This document shows, piece by piece, positions 12,353-23,962 of a stretch of DNA of 64,000 nt. Source of the stretch: Adiantum capillus-veneris (taxonomy: Eukaryota > Streptophyta > Polypodiopsida > Polypodiales > Pteridaceae); assembly GCA_014529385.2 (NCBI GenBank), contig CM043959.1, positions 57,244,753-57,308,752 of the forward strand, written 5' to 3'. Position numbers and translations under genes: made by a program. The notes below the pieces were generated by a model that worked only from the letters and a program-made list of their open reading frames with translations, did no database searches and was not told the origin of the DNA. Each line of letters begins with the position of its first letter. Position 1 is the stretch's first letter.

Positions 12353-12544
12353 TGAAGGAGTACGAGCGGAAGTGCGACGCGAGAGAGAGTGCGAGAAGAA
12401 GAGCATGACGATATGGTGAACTCGCTCTACTGTAATGTGTAGAGCATAGTGAGTTCTTATTAGGTTTTTACAAAAGAATATGTGTACATACCTGGCGGCC
12501 CGCCCACTTACCTTGGCGACCACATTGGGCTTTATACCCCAACA
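12353..12544 (-). repeat. 5' LTR of copia element 1
   Basis: This is the right-hand 192-bp LTR, adjacent to the primer-binding site. It ends at CCCCAACA and is followed by TSD AGAAG at 12545-12549. Confidence 0.96.
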
Positions 12545-12549
12545 AGAAG

Positions 12550-13051
12550 GTGTATGAATAGATCACATGTGGAGATGTGGCAATATCACACTTTGGAGCC
12601 ACTTGCTAATGATTCCCAGTCATACGGAGACTCAGACGATGAGGAGTTCCATAGTGCCACTTATGTAGGTCATTATGACTCCTTAAGTGATGCTCTCACA
12701 CCTAGAGACAATTTTGTTGTCACTTCTGAAGAGAATAATGAGGAGGCTGTTGACTTCTACATTTTGAAGTGTGTAGTAGCTGAGGGCCTAACAACTAACG
12801 AGAAAATTGATGCATGGGGCAACAAGATAGAGAAGCATACTTATATGGTCACGGGCCATTGGTATAAATCCCTACAAGCAAACGTGTATGAGCTGTGGGA
12901 TAACAAGCCAGTAGTTTTCATATATTCCCACTTGATAAGGGCAATAAAGTTCCCTATGGAGCCTGTAGTGCTCGATGGCATAGGAGAAGTGTTCGAACTT
13001 TCCAATGAAAACCATGAGGCAATATACAATAGCATGCCCTTTGAATTGTAA
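12550..13051 (+). pseudogene. DDE transposase, C-terminal end after the copia insertion
   Basis: The transposase frame that stops being readable at 6994 resumes here in the same phase. It first completes a Cys/His pattern that straddles the insertion (CFCFPC before, then C and H after). About 165 residues follow, ending EAIYNSMPFEL and a TAA. Both sides being coding, in phase, with a clean TSD shows that copia 1 landed in an exon. Confidence 0.72.
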
Positions 13052-13139
13052 ATCAAATCTGATTTTATATAATCTAGTGAAAGATTGAACAAGATGGAAT
13101 TGGTGTAAACGTACGATGGAATTGACATGTTGGTTTTTG

Positions 13140-13400
13140 AGAATGCTTCACCACTCCCCCCTCCCCCCCCAAACATTACCACTAAAAAGTGTTGCACTTC
13201 CAGAAAAACTCAATAAAAATTTGCCACTTTTTAGTGGTGCTAAAGTGGTTTAGCACCACTAAAAAGTGGTGAAGAATGCTTCACCACTCCCCCCGAACAT
13301 CACCATTAAATGGTGTTGTAGTTCCAAAAAAACTATTGCAATAACACAATAAAAATTTAACCACGTTTTAGGGGTTTAGCACCACTAAATAGTGGTTTTG
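13140..13400. repeat. AAGTGGT/ACCACTT array between the two convergent genes
   Basis: Copies of TTTAGTGGTGC, GCACCACTAAAAAGTGGTG and related inverted pairs fill the spacer between the transposase stop and the phosphatase gene stop. A near-duplicate block containing GAATGCTTCACCACTCCCCC occurs at about 13140 and 13273. Confidence 0.8.
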
Positions 13401-13561
13401 AGACATTCAGAAGTGTAGAGACATGTATAGTGCAAAGACATGTAAAGTGCCAAAACTTTTGTATATTACAAAAAGTATATTACAACAATTATCCAAAAAC
13501 GTCTACATATCCACCAAGAATGTACAATATATAACGTTTCTTAAATTACAGATGTACAATC

Positions 13562-14467
13562 TCATTCATCTCCATTTATAACAAAGTGCTCAAAGACTAG
13601 ACTCGAAAGTTCATCTTTGGGATTGCTGATGGGGTTTTCCTTTGTATACTCCAGGGAATTGGGGGTTAGTGCCCATCTGCATAGCCATGACAACAGTGTG
13701 CGCGTGAGGTAATCAGGGTCTTGGTTTTCATCAAGAGGATCAAAGGTGGGTGGACATATACAGTTGTCCCAGACATTGCGCATATTTTTATATCTGGAGT
13801 CATCTACGAGCAATGTCCGAGAGGAGTCATATTCTGGAAACTTGTTCCAGACATGGTAAAGGGGCTTGAAAGACACAGGTTCACCTGCAAGGTCTCTTGG
13901 AGCTCCAGCAATCTCTTCAAAATACGGCCACTTCTCCCATTGCCAAGTTGAGAAGAGATCCCTAAAGTAATAAGTCATATGTTCCCATATGTCTGCCCAA
14001 CATGTACTGAGGATTAGCTCAATGTTAGCAGCAGTACAAGTGCTCCAAATCATTGCATCTGCTATTTTACTCAAATCCCAAACAAATTGCTCAACATCTC
14101 TACGGTAGTAGATCCACAACTTCTCGTCCACTCTTTTTAGTTTAGCTCTGCTGGAAGCTGGACGTGGAGGGTGTTTAAGTTGTCCAGTCTTTGGATCACG
14201 TTTGCTTACATCACGTTTCACCAATAGTCCATCGAGATCAAGGATGATGAGCTTTTTGATCTTGCAGAAATTCGAAACAAGATATCCCCATCTAGGGCAG
14301 TTTGGCGAAATCTCCTCAATTTCGGGGCAAACTGTTGGTTCCTGGTCTTCCTCTACTTTATCTAGTGTTACATCTGCATCCTGCTTAGCTGCTATGTCTT
14401 CAACCTTCTCATCTAGTTCTTGAGCATCTCCAATCCAGCTAAGTTCTGCCATAGACAAGTACCATGC
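13562..14467 (-). CDS. FCP1/NIF-like (HAD) phosphatase domain, last exon of the transposon's second gene
   Basis: This open exon encodes about 300 residues. It can start at ATG 14452 (MAELSWIGD), or continue in frame from a 14-codon exon at 14528-14569. All four HAD/FCP1 landmarks are visible, numbered from that ATG: DLDG at 72-75, WST at 136-138, a Lys near 196-204 in FKPLYHVWNKFPEY, and VDD at 216-218. FCP1-family enzymes remove phosphate from phosphoserine, classically in the RNA polymerase II C-terminal tail. The substrate here is unknown. The exon itself is intact and its catalytic residues are present, but upstream exons of the presumed gene carry stops. It is the convergent partner of the transposase. 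It could alternatively be an independent short gene. Confidence 0.75.
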   Translation of the reverse strand, partial: AWYLSMAELSWIGDAQELDEKVEDIAAKQDADVTLDKVEEDQEPTVCPEIEEISPNCPRWGYLVSNFCKIKKLIILDLDGLLVKRDVSKRDPKTGQLKHPPRPASSRAKLKRVDEKLWIYYRRDVEQFVWDLSKIADAMIWSTCTAANIELILSTCWADIWEHMTYYFRDLFSTWQWEKWPYFEEIAGAPRDLAGEPVSFKPLYHVWNKFPEYDSSRTLLVDDSRYKNMRNVWDNCICPPTFDPLDENQDPDYLTRTLLSWLCRWALTPNSLEYTKENPISNPKDELSSLVFEHFVINGDE

Positions 14468-14527
14468 CTTAAAAACCTCAATCAGACTGACATATTAACC
14501 TTTTCAAAATACACTTGAAAAGTATAC

Positions 14528-14569
14528 CTTCCAGGCTATTGATTTCCATTTCATTAATTTCCTAAACTT
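14528..14569 (-). CDS. Candidate 14-codon exon upstream of the phosphatase exon
   Basis: Acceptor TTGCCATAG and donor AAG|GTATAC bracket 42 bp encoding KFRKLMKWKSIAWK. It joins in frame to the exon beginning at 14467 (acceptor TTTTTAAG). This splice model is inferred from consensus sites and frame continuity only. Confidence 0.45.
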
Positions 14570-14850
14570 CTATGGCAACAACAGTCCACTTGGCAGGAGA
14601 TACTGGAGAAAAAATAAGCTCTACTTGAAGATGCTCATGATGATGTCGGAAAGAACATGATGATGTCGGAAAGAAAAATATGAGTACAATAAATAGACAG
14701 TCAATGAACAATATGAGTACAATAAATAGACAATCAATGAGCAATAAACAACTAGTGAACGAAAAATAAAGCCGTCGTTTCATTATCATCAAAATGAGGG
14801 TACAAAGACCAAATTACAAAGAGGCTAAAAGCACAAAAGGTTAATAGGGA

Positions 14851-15379
14851 CTACAGAAGTTTCTTGCGGGACTTTGGTTTGGGAGGTTTAAGGTTGGGTG
14901 CTTGGAGGTTAGTCTTTTTCCGAGCAGATGAAGGCTCCTTGGATTTTTTACCTCATGGAGTAGGCTCTGGAGGCTTGGATGCAACCTTAGCTTTTTTCTT
15001 TGGTGTGGCGTGCTCTTCAGTGTTGCTCCTCTTTTTCCTATGCCCCAAAATCTCTGCACAAACATCTGAAATATAAAGGTCCGCGTCCTCATCAGACAAG
15101 TTCACTGTTCTATCCTTTTCAATTAGCTTCTCAGATGATTTTTTAGCGTCCTCTACGTCCTTGTTCATTGCAAGTTCTCGCTTCAGAGGCACCTCGGCTG
15201 ACTCCTTGGATGCGTCACCTTGAGCTCCCACTACATCTGCTCTTTTTTCAGCCCTTTTTTTGTGTTTTGTTGGTCCGGAGTGTCTTCACCTGCTTGTTTC
15301 TGGGATGCATTCTTATCCCCGCACCCACCACACATGCTATCAATACTGGGCTTGCGTGATGACCTAGCTTGGGAGTGTG
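14851..15379 (-). pseudogene. Basic, low-complexity exon of the transposon's second gene (broken)
   Basis: The exon starts after acceptor TATGTAG. It encodes a Ser/Lys-rich segment with a CGGCG motif, then an acidic-to-basic region (LSDEDADLYISDVCAEIL, KKKAKVASK) resembling nuclear-localisation-type lysine clusters. An A-run frameshift near 15250 and a TGA at 14953-14955 interrupt it. Reading continues beyond to a TAG at 14851-14853, which could instead lie just past a splice donor. No function can be assigned. Confidence 0.5.
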
Positions 15380-15459
15380 CTACATAAAAGTCAATGTAAT
15401 AATACTCAATATTAAGTTATGTGAACATTCAAAGAGAAGAATGTTCCACAGAATATTAC

Positions 15460-15507
15460 CAATTCCATCAACAGGAGATCCAAAGATGCCTTCCATTGGA
15501 TCTTTCT
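15460..15507 (-). CDS. Candidate 48-bp exon of the transposon's second gene
   Basis: Acceptor GTAATTGCAG and donor G|GTAATA bracket a segment encoding EKDPMEGIFGSPVDGI. It joins in phase to the flanking exons. Support is splice consensus and frame only. Confidence 0.4.
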
Positions 15508-15597
15508 CTGCAATTACATGGAGAAAAGAAACAAAATGGTCAAGAAATGAATCTACAATCAGCTTCATATTATAAGGTATAAAAACATCGATTACCT

Positions 15598-15953
15598 GTA
15601 CCAACATGCTCATCCATGTTTGCCTCTCCAGGTGCTAGCAGCTTCAAAGCGTCTTTTAAAGGTTCCTCACATCCATGAAATAGATACTAGCTGGTAGACC
15701 CCGCGGTAGACTTACAAGCAGTTACAAAACAAAGTGGGTGATACAAATGTTGACACCGGAGCATGTAGACACCAGTAACAACAGTCTGCATGATAGACAT
15801 CCCACAAGAAACACAATCACCTAACTGCACACATCTATTGTCTGATCCCAAATGCCAAACAGGCAGCCTGACAGGAAGGATAGGCATTCTTGACTTGAAC
15901 AAATTAATAATGGTTTCCACAAATCGAAGATGCCCTGTCGCCACTTCTACTTC
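15598..15953 (-). pseudogene. Cys/His-rich (RING-like) exon of the transposon's second gene
   Basis: The exon starts after acceptor TTTGTTATAG and ends at ACAG|GTAATC. It has paired metal ligands (CVSCG, then CQHLYHPLC, then a further C) like a RING or related zinc finger, though the full ligand set of a canonical RING is not present. A TAG at 15687-15689 interrupts the frame, which otherwise continues through LKDALKLLAPGEANMDEH to the donor. Confidence 0.55.
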
Positions 15954-16009
15954 CTATAACAAAGTGTCATGCTGACCCTGTTAAAAAATAGCACTGCGTA
16001 CTTTATAAA

Positions 16010-16180
16010 ACAATATAAGTGTTTGTGCATTACTTTCAAGAGTCTTCATCACTTTATGTGGTACCACTTAAGAGTGTTATATAAACACATTTAAGTGGTC
16101 TTTTACCATATAAAATGGTCTCTAACCATTTTTTTCTAATTAGAGTTTAACCACTTTTAAGTAATATCAACTACTACTAG
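16010..16180. repeat. Short AAGTGGT/ACCACTT array in an intron of the second gene
   Basis: Copies of CACTTTATGTGGTACCACTTAAGAG type lie between the coiled-coil exon and the Cys/His-rich exon. They use the same motif as the other arrays of this transposon. Confidence 0.7.
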
Positions 16181-16203
16181 GTGAATCAATCAAGCTTACA
16201 TAC

Positions 16204-17192
16204 CTGTAACTGTGCTGCTTCTTCACCTAGGTTATCGAGATTGTGCACTTCAATATCAAGTTCCATGTCTTTGAGAGCCTCCTTTCTGATTTGAATCAAG
16301 GTCTCAAGCTTTTCCATTGCTTCCTTGTTTGGTACAAGCCCAGCCTTATGCAACTTGAGTTCCTCCATATCCTTGTTCCGTCTCTCTATGATCTTGGCGG
16401 TGCCTCGCATCAAACCAACTTGCTCATCTCTCTTTTTCTTTGATTGATCTATAGCAATTTTTATTGCTTCGAGACATTGCTGCTTCTCTTTTAACTTTTC
16501 AGCAGCATTAGCCTTCATGTTAGAAATAGTTGCATCAGCCGCTGTTGACGCAGAAAATGTAGTCGAGGAAACATTTGACATTCCAAATGTTCCCATCGAT
16601 CCAAAGGTCCGCTTCTTTAGAAATTCCTCCTTAGCCTGCCCTGAAAATTGATGTCCACCTGAGTATGTATGCCAGTCAAAGCCTGTGCCAGTACTGTCAG
16701 TGTAATTAGGCATATTTTTTGCATTAAATTTCCACTCGCTTGCAAGACATGGACCGTTTGTGGACCTCCATTTCTCCAATTTCCTATTTAAAGTTTTCTG
16801 TTGGCCTAACATTTTGATAACACCTTCAGCATACACAGCCCATGCAACTAAACCTTCAGAATCTTCAGCACCCTTGCACTTCTGCCACGTAAATCCATGT
16901 GCAAAATGCACGCCTACCTTGTTGTTTGGGGGAGCTCCCTGATATACTTTGTGGTATAGCAGGAGACATTCTTCATACATTTCAGGCCTCAGTCCCTTTA
17001 AATGCATCTTCTCCTTTTGGTGGTGCTTGTAAAGCCATACCCTAAGCCACTCCTCATCTGAGAAATCATCATCACATAGGAGCTTCCGATCCTAGCCAAC
17101 CAAGCATAGCCCATATTCGGTATGAAAATCTTCCTTGGTGAAGCAAAATTTTGTTTGAGTGGGTAAGGCCACTCGTGGTACTGTCCACCTCC
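16204..17192 (-). pseudogene. Coiled-coil exon of the transposon's second gene
   Basis: The exon runs from acceptor TTTTATAG to donor CAG|GTATGT and encodes about 330 residues. The N-terminal third has a compact, Trp/Tyr-rich region (DDDFSDEEWLRVWLYKHH, YEECLLLYHKVYQGAPP). The C-terminal half is a long charged coiled coil (about 16500-16210). One in-frame TAG at 17092-17094 breaks it. I do not recognise the family. It would be an internal part of the same minus-strand gene as the phosphatase exon, if that is one gene. Confidence 0.55.
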
Positions 17193-17279
17193 CTATAAAA
17201 ACATATATGAATGCATGTTAGTATGTAATGATCCATAATTAAACTTGTTTTATCAACAATAAGAAGTGGTTGAAATGAT

Positions 17280-17727
17280 TTCTGCACCATTCTCAATGGT
17301 ACTTCAAAATTTTTAAGTGGTGGTGTACCACTTAATGGTTCTCAACCACTTAAAACTGGTTAGGTAACACTAAAAAGTCCTGATACACCACTATTTGCTC
17401 GTGATACATCACCTTTTGGTGTTTCTTCACCACTTTAAAGTGGTGCTCCACCACATAAAAGTGGGCTGAACCACTGTTCGGTTGTGCCACACCGATGTGA
17501 ATTGTTGTACACAACTTAAAATTGGTGCTACACCAATAGAATGTGGTATCTCCTTGTAAAGCTTCATCACTTAAAAGCACTTAACCACCACTTTTAGCAA
17601 AGATGCAGAACTAAAGATTATTGCACTTTTGTAAAGCATCACTAAAAAGTGTTTCTACAGCACTGAAAGTGGTTGACATCACGCACCACCACTTAAATGT
17701 GATTTAAACCACAAAAAGTGGTGAACC
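17280..17727. repeat. AAGTGGT/ACCACTT array, left of the gypsy insertion
   Basis: The intron upstream of the coiled-coil exon is filled with TTAAGTGGTGG, ACCACTTTAAAGTGGTGC and similar motifs. The gypsy stack at 17728-50404 inserted into this array, and its other half is at 50405-50960. Confidence 0.85.
17723..17727. repeat. TSD of the chromovirus, left copy (GAACC)
   Basis: GAACC here compares with GAACA at 50405-50409: four of five bases match, consistent with a 5-bp duplication carrying one later change. Confidence 0.6.
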
Positions 17728-18472
17728 TGTAATGGAATTAGCCTTTTAACTTGAGTTGGAGCGGAAAGTAAATAACATATTGAGAATTTCCTTGAGTATT
17801 CTTTAGTGTGTAGATGTATAGTGATAAAGAAAGTGCTTGGATAGAGAGAGAGAAACACTTAACACATTACTTCATTAACATGGCATGATCAATACTTGTA
17901 AAAGAGAGTGAGAGTTTAGAGAAATTGACACCAATAGAGGACCGGATTAGTTGGAGCCGGTCCCCCCTCCAATAGGCATTTGTATTATAGATTCTTCCAT
18001 GACAGAAGACTTGTTTACAATACAACTGTTTGTGTTCCTTGAGACCTTCTTGATGAGATGAAGATGGTAAGCTTCACTCACCAAGCATTAGCATAACTAC
18101 AACAATAACCCTGATTAGCATGAACTTGAAAAATGCCCAGCCTCAATCCCAAGACCTCAAACACCATGAAAGGTGAGGAGAGCTAGCAGGGAGTGAGGAA
18201 GAAGAGAGAAGTAGAAGTAGCTCTACTAGAAAGAAATAACCCCTTGCACATAATCACTCATAGCTCTTGTAGCATAGCTTAGCATAGAGTTAATGGAGAT
18301 TAGAGAGATTGATAAGCAAGCATAAGCATTCTCTTGTGTGGATTTGCATCCATAGCCAAGAGCTTGTGGTAGTAAGCACTCAACTTCTCAAGCTTGGAGA
18401 AGGAGGTGGAATCCTTGCTTCACAAGAGTGTGTGAAGGGAAGAATGAAGGAGAGAGAGCTCATGGGAGGCTC

Positions 18473-18507
<35 letters not shown>

Positions 18508-19198
18508 AGCTAGGTCGACCCCCTTTCCTAGAGTTCCTTTGAAGTTGATTGGGCCATGTAGCCCTCTAGCCAATGAGAGCTGGGCTCCCTTTGGGGCAAG
18601 GTGTGTAGCCTCTTGACAAGTGTCCTTCTTTCCCTTTGTGAGGCTAAGCTAGCACCCCCCTTGTTTAAGCACAGCCCCTGCTTAAGCACAACCCCTACTT
18701 GCTTGAGTAGTGTGTCTCTACACTTGACAAGTGGCCCCTTTCCTTTCATAAGGGTATGGGTCCTTGGTGAGGTGATCACTTACTATCTACCTCCCCCCTT
18801 TGTAGGGCTCGCCCCCTCTTTAGTAGCAAGTACTTTGAACTTGGTAGGCAGGCAGCCCCCGTGCTTAACAACAACCCTAGCTTAAGCAAGCTACCTCCTT
18901 GCCTGTTTGGACTTTAGTGACTAAAGAGTAAAATTTTAACGACTATGTCTTAAAGCTTTTAACACTTACCTTTGGAGGCTTTAATGAAGAAAACCCTAAG
19001 GTCTTTTGCTCCATTAGTTAACCTTTCTCTTTGATAGACCTTTTCTCATATGGGCCCCTTTACCATTGGCCCCGTGCTTAAATAGATCTATAAGAACATC
19101 TATATCTTAACCCTTGTTCCCGTTTATTCTCCCACATTAAATGATCAGTTTAATATGAGAAAATCATTTGGTTTGGTCAGATATTAGATTTTATGACA
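17728..19198 (-). repeat. 3' LTR of the chromovirus (1471 bp)
   Basis: It starts TGTAATGGAATTAGCC and ends GATTTTATGACA on the plus strand. It is nearly identical to 48920-50404, differing by scattered substitutions and a shorter internal GA block (about 18477-18506). Confidence 0.95.
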
Positions 19199-19557
19199 TT
19201 ACCTCTCTCTTGAAATCATAGTCGTCCTCGACTATGAGGTAGAAGAGATAAAGCCTTAGTCATTAGTCAATTTTACTTAGCGGGTAGAGGATCCCTTTTT
19301 ACCCTACGACATCTTTCCAAGATGGATGACTAATCCATTTGGTGCTTGGGAGACGTAGCTGCCGCAAGCATGTCTTCTCTTTAGTCCATTTCATTCTCCC
19401 AAAGTAGAGTGACAAATTCTACTTGGTGTTTGAGAGACGTCGTCATCACAAAAATGCTTCTAAGCATGCATACTAGTTAATTTTGTGCACAATTAAAAAG
19501 AGGACTAGTCTTATAAGACAAAAACATGAGTCATTTAAAAGAAATTTGTACATTTGC
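19199..19557 (-). other. 3' untranslated region and polypurine tract of the chromovirus
   Basis: No coding frame is seen. The minus strand reads AAGAGAGAGGTAA immediately before the LTR, a plausible polypurine tract. Confidence 0.6.
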
Positions 19558-22500
19558 TTACTCTAATGTAGCGTTGTAAGCATTGACAAGGTTCATACTA
19601 TCCTTAAGTTGTACTCCTTGCATCCATCTAGCATCGTCAAAAGGATAATTTTTGAACTTAATAAGATACCATCGGATAATCTTACCATGCCCTAGTACCT
19701 TGTCTTCATGCCGAAGGACAGCTTCGGGTTGTAGCACCTCTTCTTGGTCTTCAACTTCGGGAGGGTCTTCAATAATTAGTTCAGTTGGTGGCTCTCCTTT
19801 GTAGGGCTTAAGTAGGCTTACATGAAAGGCATTGTGTATGAGCCAATGGTTGGGCAATTTGAATTGATAAGCCGTCTCATTGATGGGCTTCAAGATTTGG
19901 AAAGGACCATAGTATCTTTTTGCTAGTTTAGCATAATACTTTTGATGGCCCGTAGGATTTTTGCCCGTCGTTTGCCTTAGTCGAGCCTTAGGAAACTTGA
20001 GTAAGACCCAATCATTTTCTTTGAACATTAAGGCTCTTCTGTGCTTATCAGCAGCAGCTTTTTGCCTTTGTTGAGAGATGGAGATAGCCTCCCTAATCGT
20101 TTGAAAAGATTCTTGTAGGTCACGGCTATACTCATCGGCGGCGAAGATCTTCCCAAGTACTTTGAGTAGCAAGGGACTTTTAGGTCTTCCCTCAATGATC
20201 TCAAAAGGTGCTTTTCCCGTAGAAGTATGTACAGTATTATTGTAAGCATACTCTACAAGAGGTAAGTACTTTTCCCATTATGAGCGTTGATCTACTTTGG
20301 TAACATAAGTCTTGAGTAGATCGAGTATCGTAAGATTGGCTATCTCACTTTGGCCATCCGTTTGTGGGTGATAGGCCGAAAAGAAATTCAATCTTGTTCC
20401 TAGATTTTCAAAGAGACCTTTCCAGAAATTACTGGTCATTCTAGGATCTCTATCTGACACGATGGATGTGGGTAATCCATGGTGCTTGAAAATCTGAGAT
20501 ATGAAGAGAGTTTCCATTTGATGTGCCTTAATAGTCTTTTTGACAGGAATAAAATGTGCTTGCTTGCTAAACCTGTCGACTATTGTCCATATTCCGGTAT
20601 TCCCATGGATAGACTTGGGTAATCCAAAGATGAAATCCATGGATATACTCTCCCATAGTGAATTTGGAATAGGCAATGGCTGGAGTAATCCAGGTTGCTT
20701 CCCTCTATCATACTTGGTCTTTTGGCATACTACACATTTTGATACATACTCTTGTATGTCCACTTTCATGGTAGGCCAATAGAAGTATGTCTCTACTCCT
20801 CGGAGAGTAGGTTGAATACCTCTATGCCCCGCATATGGAGGAGCATGGGATTCATACATAACTTTCTCACGAAGGGAATGGGTAACACATAGCCTATTGT
20901 CGTGGAGAAGATAACCATCCTACAAGGTGAATGGTTCCTCTTTCTTCCCCAAAGCAAGGGCTGACATTATGTCTCTAAAGTCAGGGTCAGTAGCATACTC
21001 ATCTATCATAGAGGATAGATCATTGTGAGTAGCTATAGACACCGCATTAACTTTGGGTCGTCGTGAAAGTGCATCGGCCACTTGATTGTGCTTACCAGCT
21101 ATGTGAGCAATATGGAAATTAAATTGCGAAAGAAAATTTGCCCACCTTATTTGTTTGTCGGAAAGCTTGGTTTGCGTCATGAAATACTTGAGACTTTGGT
21201 GGTCGGTTCGTAGGATAAATGGAGTCCCCAATAGATAGTGCTTCCATGTGTCTAGGGCATGTAGAACTGCTAAAAGCTCTTTCTCATAAATGCCCAAGAC
21301 TCGTTCATCAGTATTGAGCCTTCGGCTCTCATATGCTATGGTATGCCCTTCTTGAAGCAAAACTGCTCCAAGGCAATCTCCACAAGCATCACATTGGACC
21401 TCAAATGGCTTTGAGAGATCCGGAAGCACGAGGACTGGTTGGGAAGTAAGCTTCTCTTTGAGATTTTCAAAAGCATTTTTCTCCTTAGCAGTCCATACAA
21501 ACTTAACGTTCTTCTTAGTTAAGTCGTGTAGTGGTCCTGCTACTTGAGAGAATCTTGCTATGAAGCGTCTATAGTATGCGCACATAGCAACAAAGCTTCT
21601 TAGCTCATGTAGATTTCTTGGGTTAGGCCATGCTTTTATTACCTCTAACTTTGATGGATCCATTTGGATACCATCTTTAGAGATAATATGACCTAGGTAT
21701 TGAATCTCTTGAAGGAATAATTCACTTTTCTTCTGGTTAAGAAAAATCTTGTTCTCCCTCAATGCTTGAAAAATCACTTGGAGATGTTGCTTATGTTCCT
21801 CCAAAGACTTGGAGTAGATGATGATATCATCAAAGAACACTCTAGTAAATTTGCGGTATGGTCTAAAAATTTTCTCCATCAAACGATTGAACGTAGTTGG
21901 TGCATTAGTCAAGCCAAAAGGCATGACTAGATATTCATAAAGACCAAACGTTGTGCAAAACGCGGTCTTTAAGATATCTTCGTCCACTATCCTTATTTGA
22001 TGATAGCCACTCTTAAGGTCAATCCTACTGAAGTAGGTATAGCCTTGTAGCTTATCAAACAGATCTTCTACCCGAGGTACAGGAAATCTGTTTTTGATAG
22101 TGATATGGTTTAGTGCTCGATAGTCCACACACATTCGGTATGTACCATGTTTCTTTTGCACTAAAAGGACTGGAGAACAAAAGGGAGAGGAACTAGGCCT
22201 CACCATCCCTTTGTCTACCAGCTCTTGTACTTGCCTCATGATCTCCTCTTGTTGAGCTTGTGAGACTCGATAAGGAGGCTTGTTAGGTGGTGAGCTTCCA
22301 GGAAGGAGCTCAGTACGATGGTCATCATCCCCTCGTTTTGGAGGTAAGTCCATAGGGATATCATCGATGAACACATCTTGGAATCCTTTTAGAAAATTAG
22401 ACAAGTCTAACTCTTCTTGATTCCTACCATTTACATTTGATGAAACATTAGTATCTTTTAGAGACTCTTTGAAAAAAATCATGTACGCAGAAACTGAGCT

Positions 22501-23657
22501 CTTCATTGACTTATCAAAAGCAAGAGGATTTACAAGTGGGATAGTGCAACCACGCTCACTAGCATCTATATACATGTTTTTTCCCCTGTAGGTGAAGTAG
22601 ATTCTCCTTTCAGGGAACTTCATGTTGGCAGCCATGCGATCAAACCATGGTGCCCCTAGGATAACATCCTCATGTTGGAGAGGAGAGATGAAGAAGTCTT
22701 CCTTGTCGACATAGCTTTGGACATGAAGCCTCAACTTCCCAATCAAGGGAGTAACGGAGGCTTGTTGTCCCTTGAAAGCTGCATCAGCCACTACTATATC
22801 TCCCATCTCAAAAGCTTGAATGCCCAACTTGGTGGCCAACTCCATTGATATGAAGTTGAGAGTAGAGCCAGGGTCAAACAAGATGAAGGCATCATGCTCT
22901 CTTACCTTTCCCCAAGCATAGGAAAGTGATGATCCTTTGCAATGAGCATCCTCTTTTAGAGTTTCGATGGTGGAAGCCCTAGGAGTCTCATTGCGAGTAT
23001 TCTTCTTGGGGCAAGAACGATAGCCATGTCCTTGCTCCCCACACTTGAAACACTTATGGTCCTTCCGAAAAGCTTCAAGCTCTTCAGGAGAGAGTTTGTT
23101 TTTACCTTTGTAAACTCCCTTCTCCTTGGACCGATTGTTGTTGTTGTTGTTGGAATTGACTTGGGAAGTATTTTGAACATTGGTTTTTCCCTTTGCATCA
23201 TTTTTGTCTTTGTTTTCCATGGGCTTGACATTACGTCTAGCCCCTTGATGAAAATTGATGCGTGAAGCAACCATGGTGTGATGGATTACTTCGCTAATAG
23301 TACCAGGCCGTTGAGAGTTGATGTATTCGGCCATCTCTTCAGGTAATCCCGCACAGAATTGCTGCCTTTGCTCGGCAAAGTCTATCTTTTGAAAGACGGT
23401 AGCCTTGAGATGTAAATCCCAAAACTTGTCTACATGTTTGTGGATAGACTCATGGGAGAGGAGCTTCAAGCTGCGCCATTCGGTAAGCACTTTGTCCTTT
23501 GCATCGCTTGCAAGGAACTGCTTCATGATGGAAACGCGTAGAGTTTTCCATGTCTTTGGGGCTTCACCATTTCCACGAAGGCTAGCCCGTCATTGACAAG
23601 CTGATTTTTGGAAGTGCATAGCTACATGGCGTAGCTTGGAGGACTCTTGAAGCCCTC
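19558..23657 (-). pseudogene. Chromovirus gag C-terminus and pol (three in-frame stops)
   Basis: From upstream to downstream the frame encodes the Gag C-terminal part and a CCHC knuckle (CFKCGEQGHGYRSC). The protease-like block reads FDPGSTLNFIS where D-S/T-G is usual. RT has FFDDIIIYS, RNase H starts from CDACGDCLGAVL, and integrase carries MDFIFGLP, VSDRDPRM and QTDGQSEIAN. A GPF motif (YYGPFQI) and a chromodomain-like tail (IRWYLIKFKNYPFDDARW) follow. In-frame stops are TGA 23590-23592 in gag, TAG 20920-20922 between RNase H and integrase, and TAA 20278-20280 after the integrase core. The DPG protease motif may be lineage-specific or a lesion. Confidence 0.92.
23653..23657. repeat. TSD of the large gypsy element, left copy (CCCTC)
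   Basis: CCCTC is repeated at 47859-47863, directly outside the right LTR. The insertion point is in the chromovirus gag. Confidence 0.95.
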
Positions 23658-23926
23658 TGTTGGAGCCCCATTGGTCCAACTGTTGTAATGAGCCCATTTG
23701 TAAAGCATATCAAATTCCATTTTTTATGTCAAAGACGTCTTATCAGTTTGATCCATTCGTCTGGATTATGTAAATAAGTTAGTCAGGACTCACATTTATT
23801 CCCACTTTTGTAATCATGAGCAAGAGAACCCCATGTACATTTTTTGAGCTAAGGTGACTAAAGTATAAAAGTCACCTTAGAACCATTTTTTGAATAACAT
23901 TTGAATTAATCCTGTGTCGTACGAGT

Positions 23927-23962
<36 letters not shown>

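Larger units (their letters stand above)
6995..12544 (-). mobile_element. Ty1/copia retrotransposon 1 (5550 bp, minus strand), inserted in the transposase exon
   Basis: Two 192-bp LTRs (TG...CA) flank a single gag-pol frame, with TSD AGAAG on both sides. The LTRs differ at 7 of 192 positions, about 3.6%. Domain order is gag, protease, integrase, RT, RNase H, which defines copia. The 5' LTR is on the right and the element reads leftward. One nonsense codon separates the copy from a complete polyprotein, so it is the least decayed autonomous element here by that measure. Confidence 0.97.
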
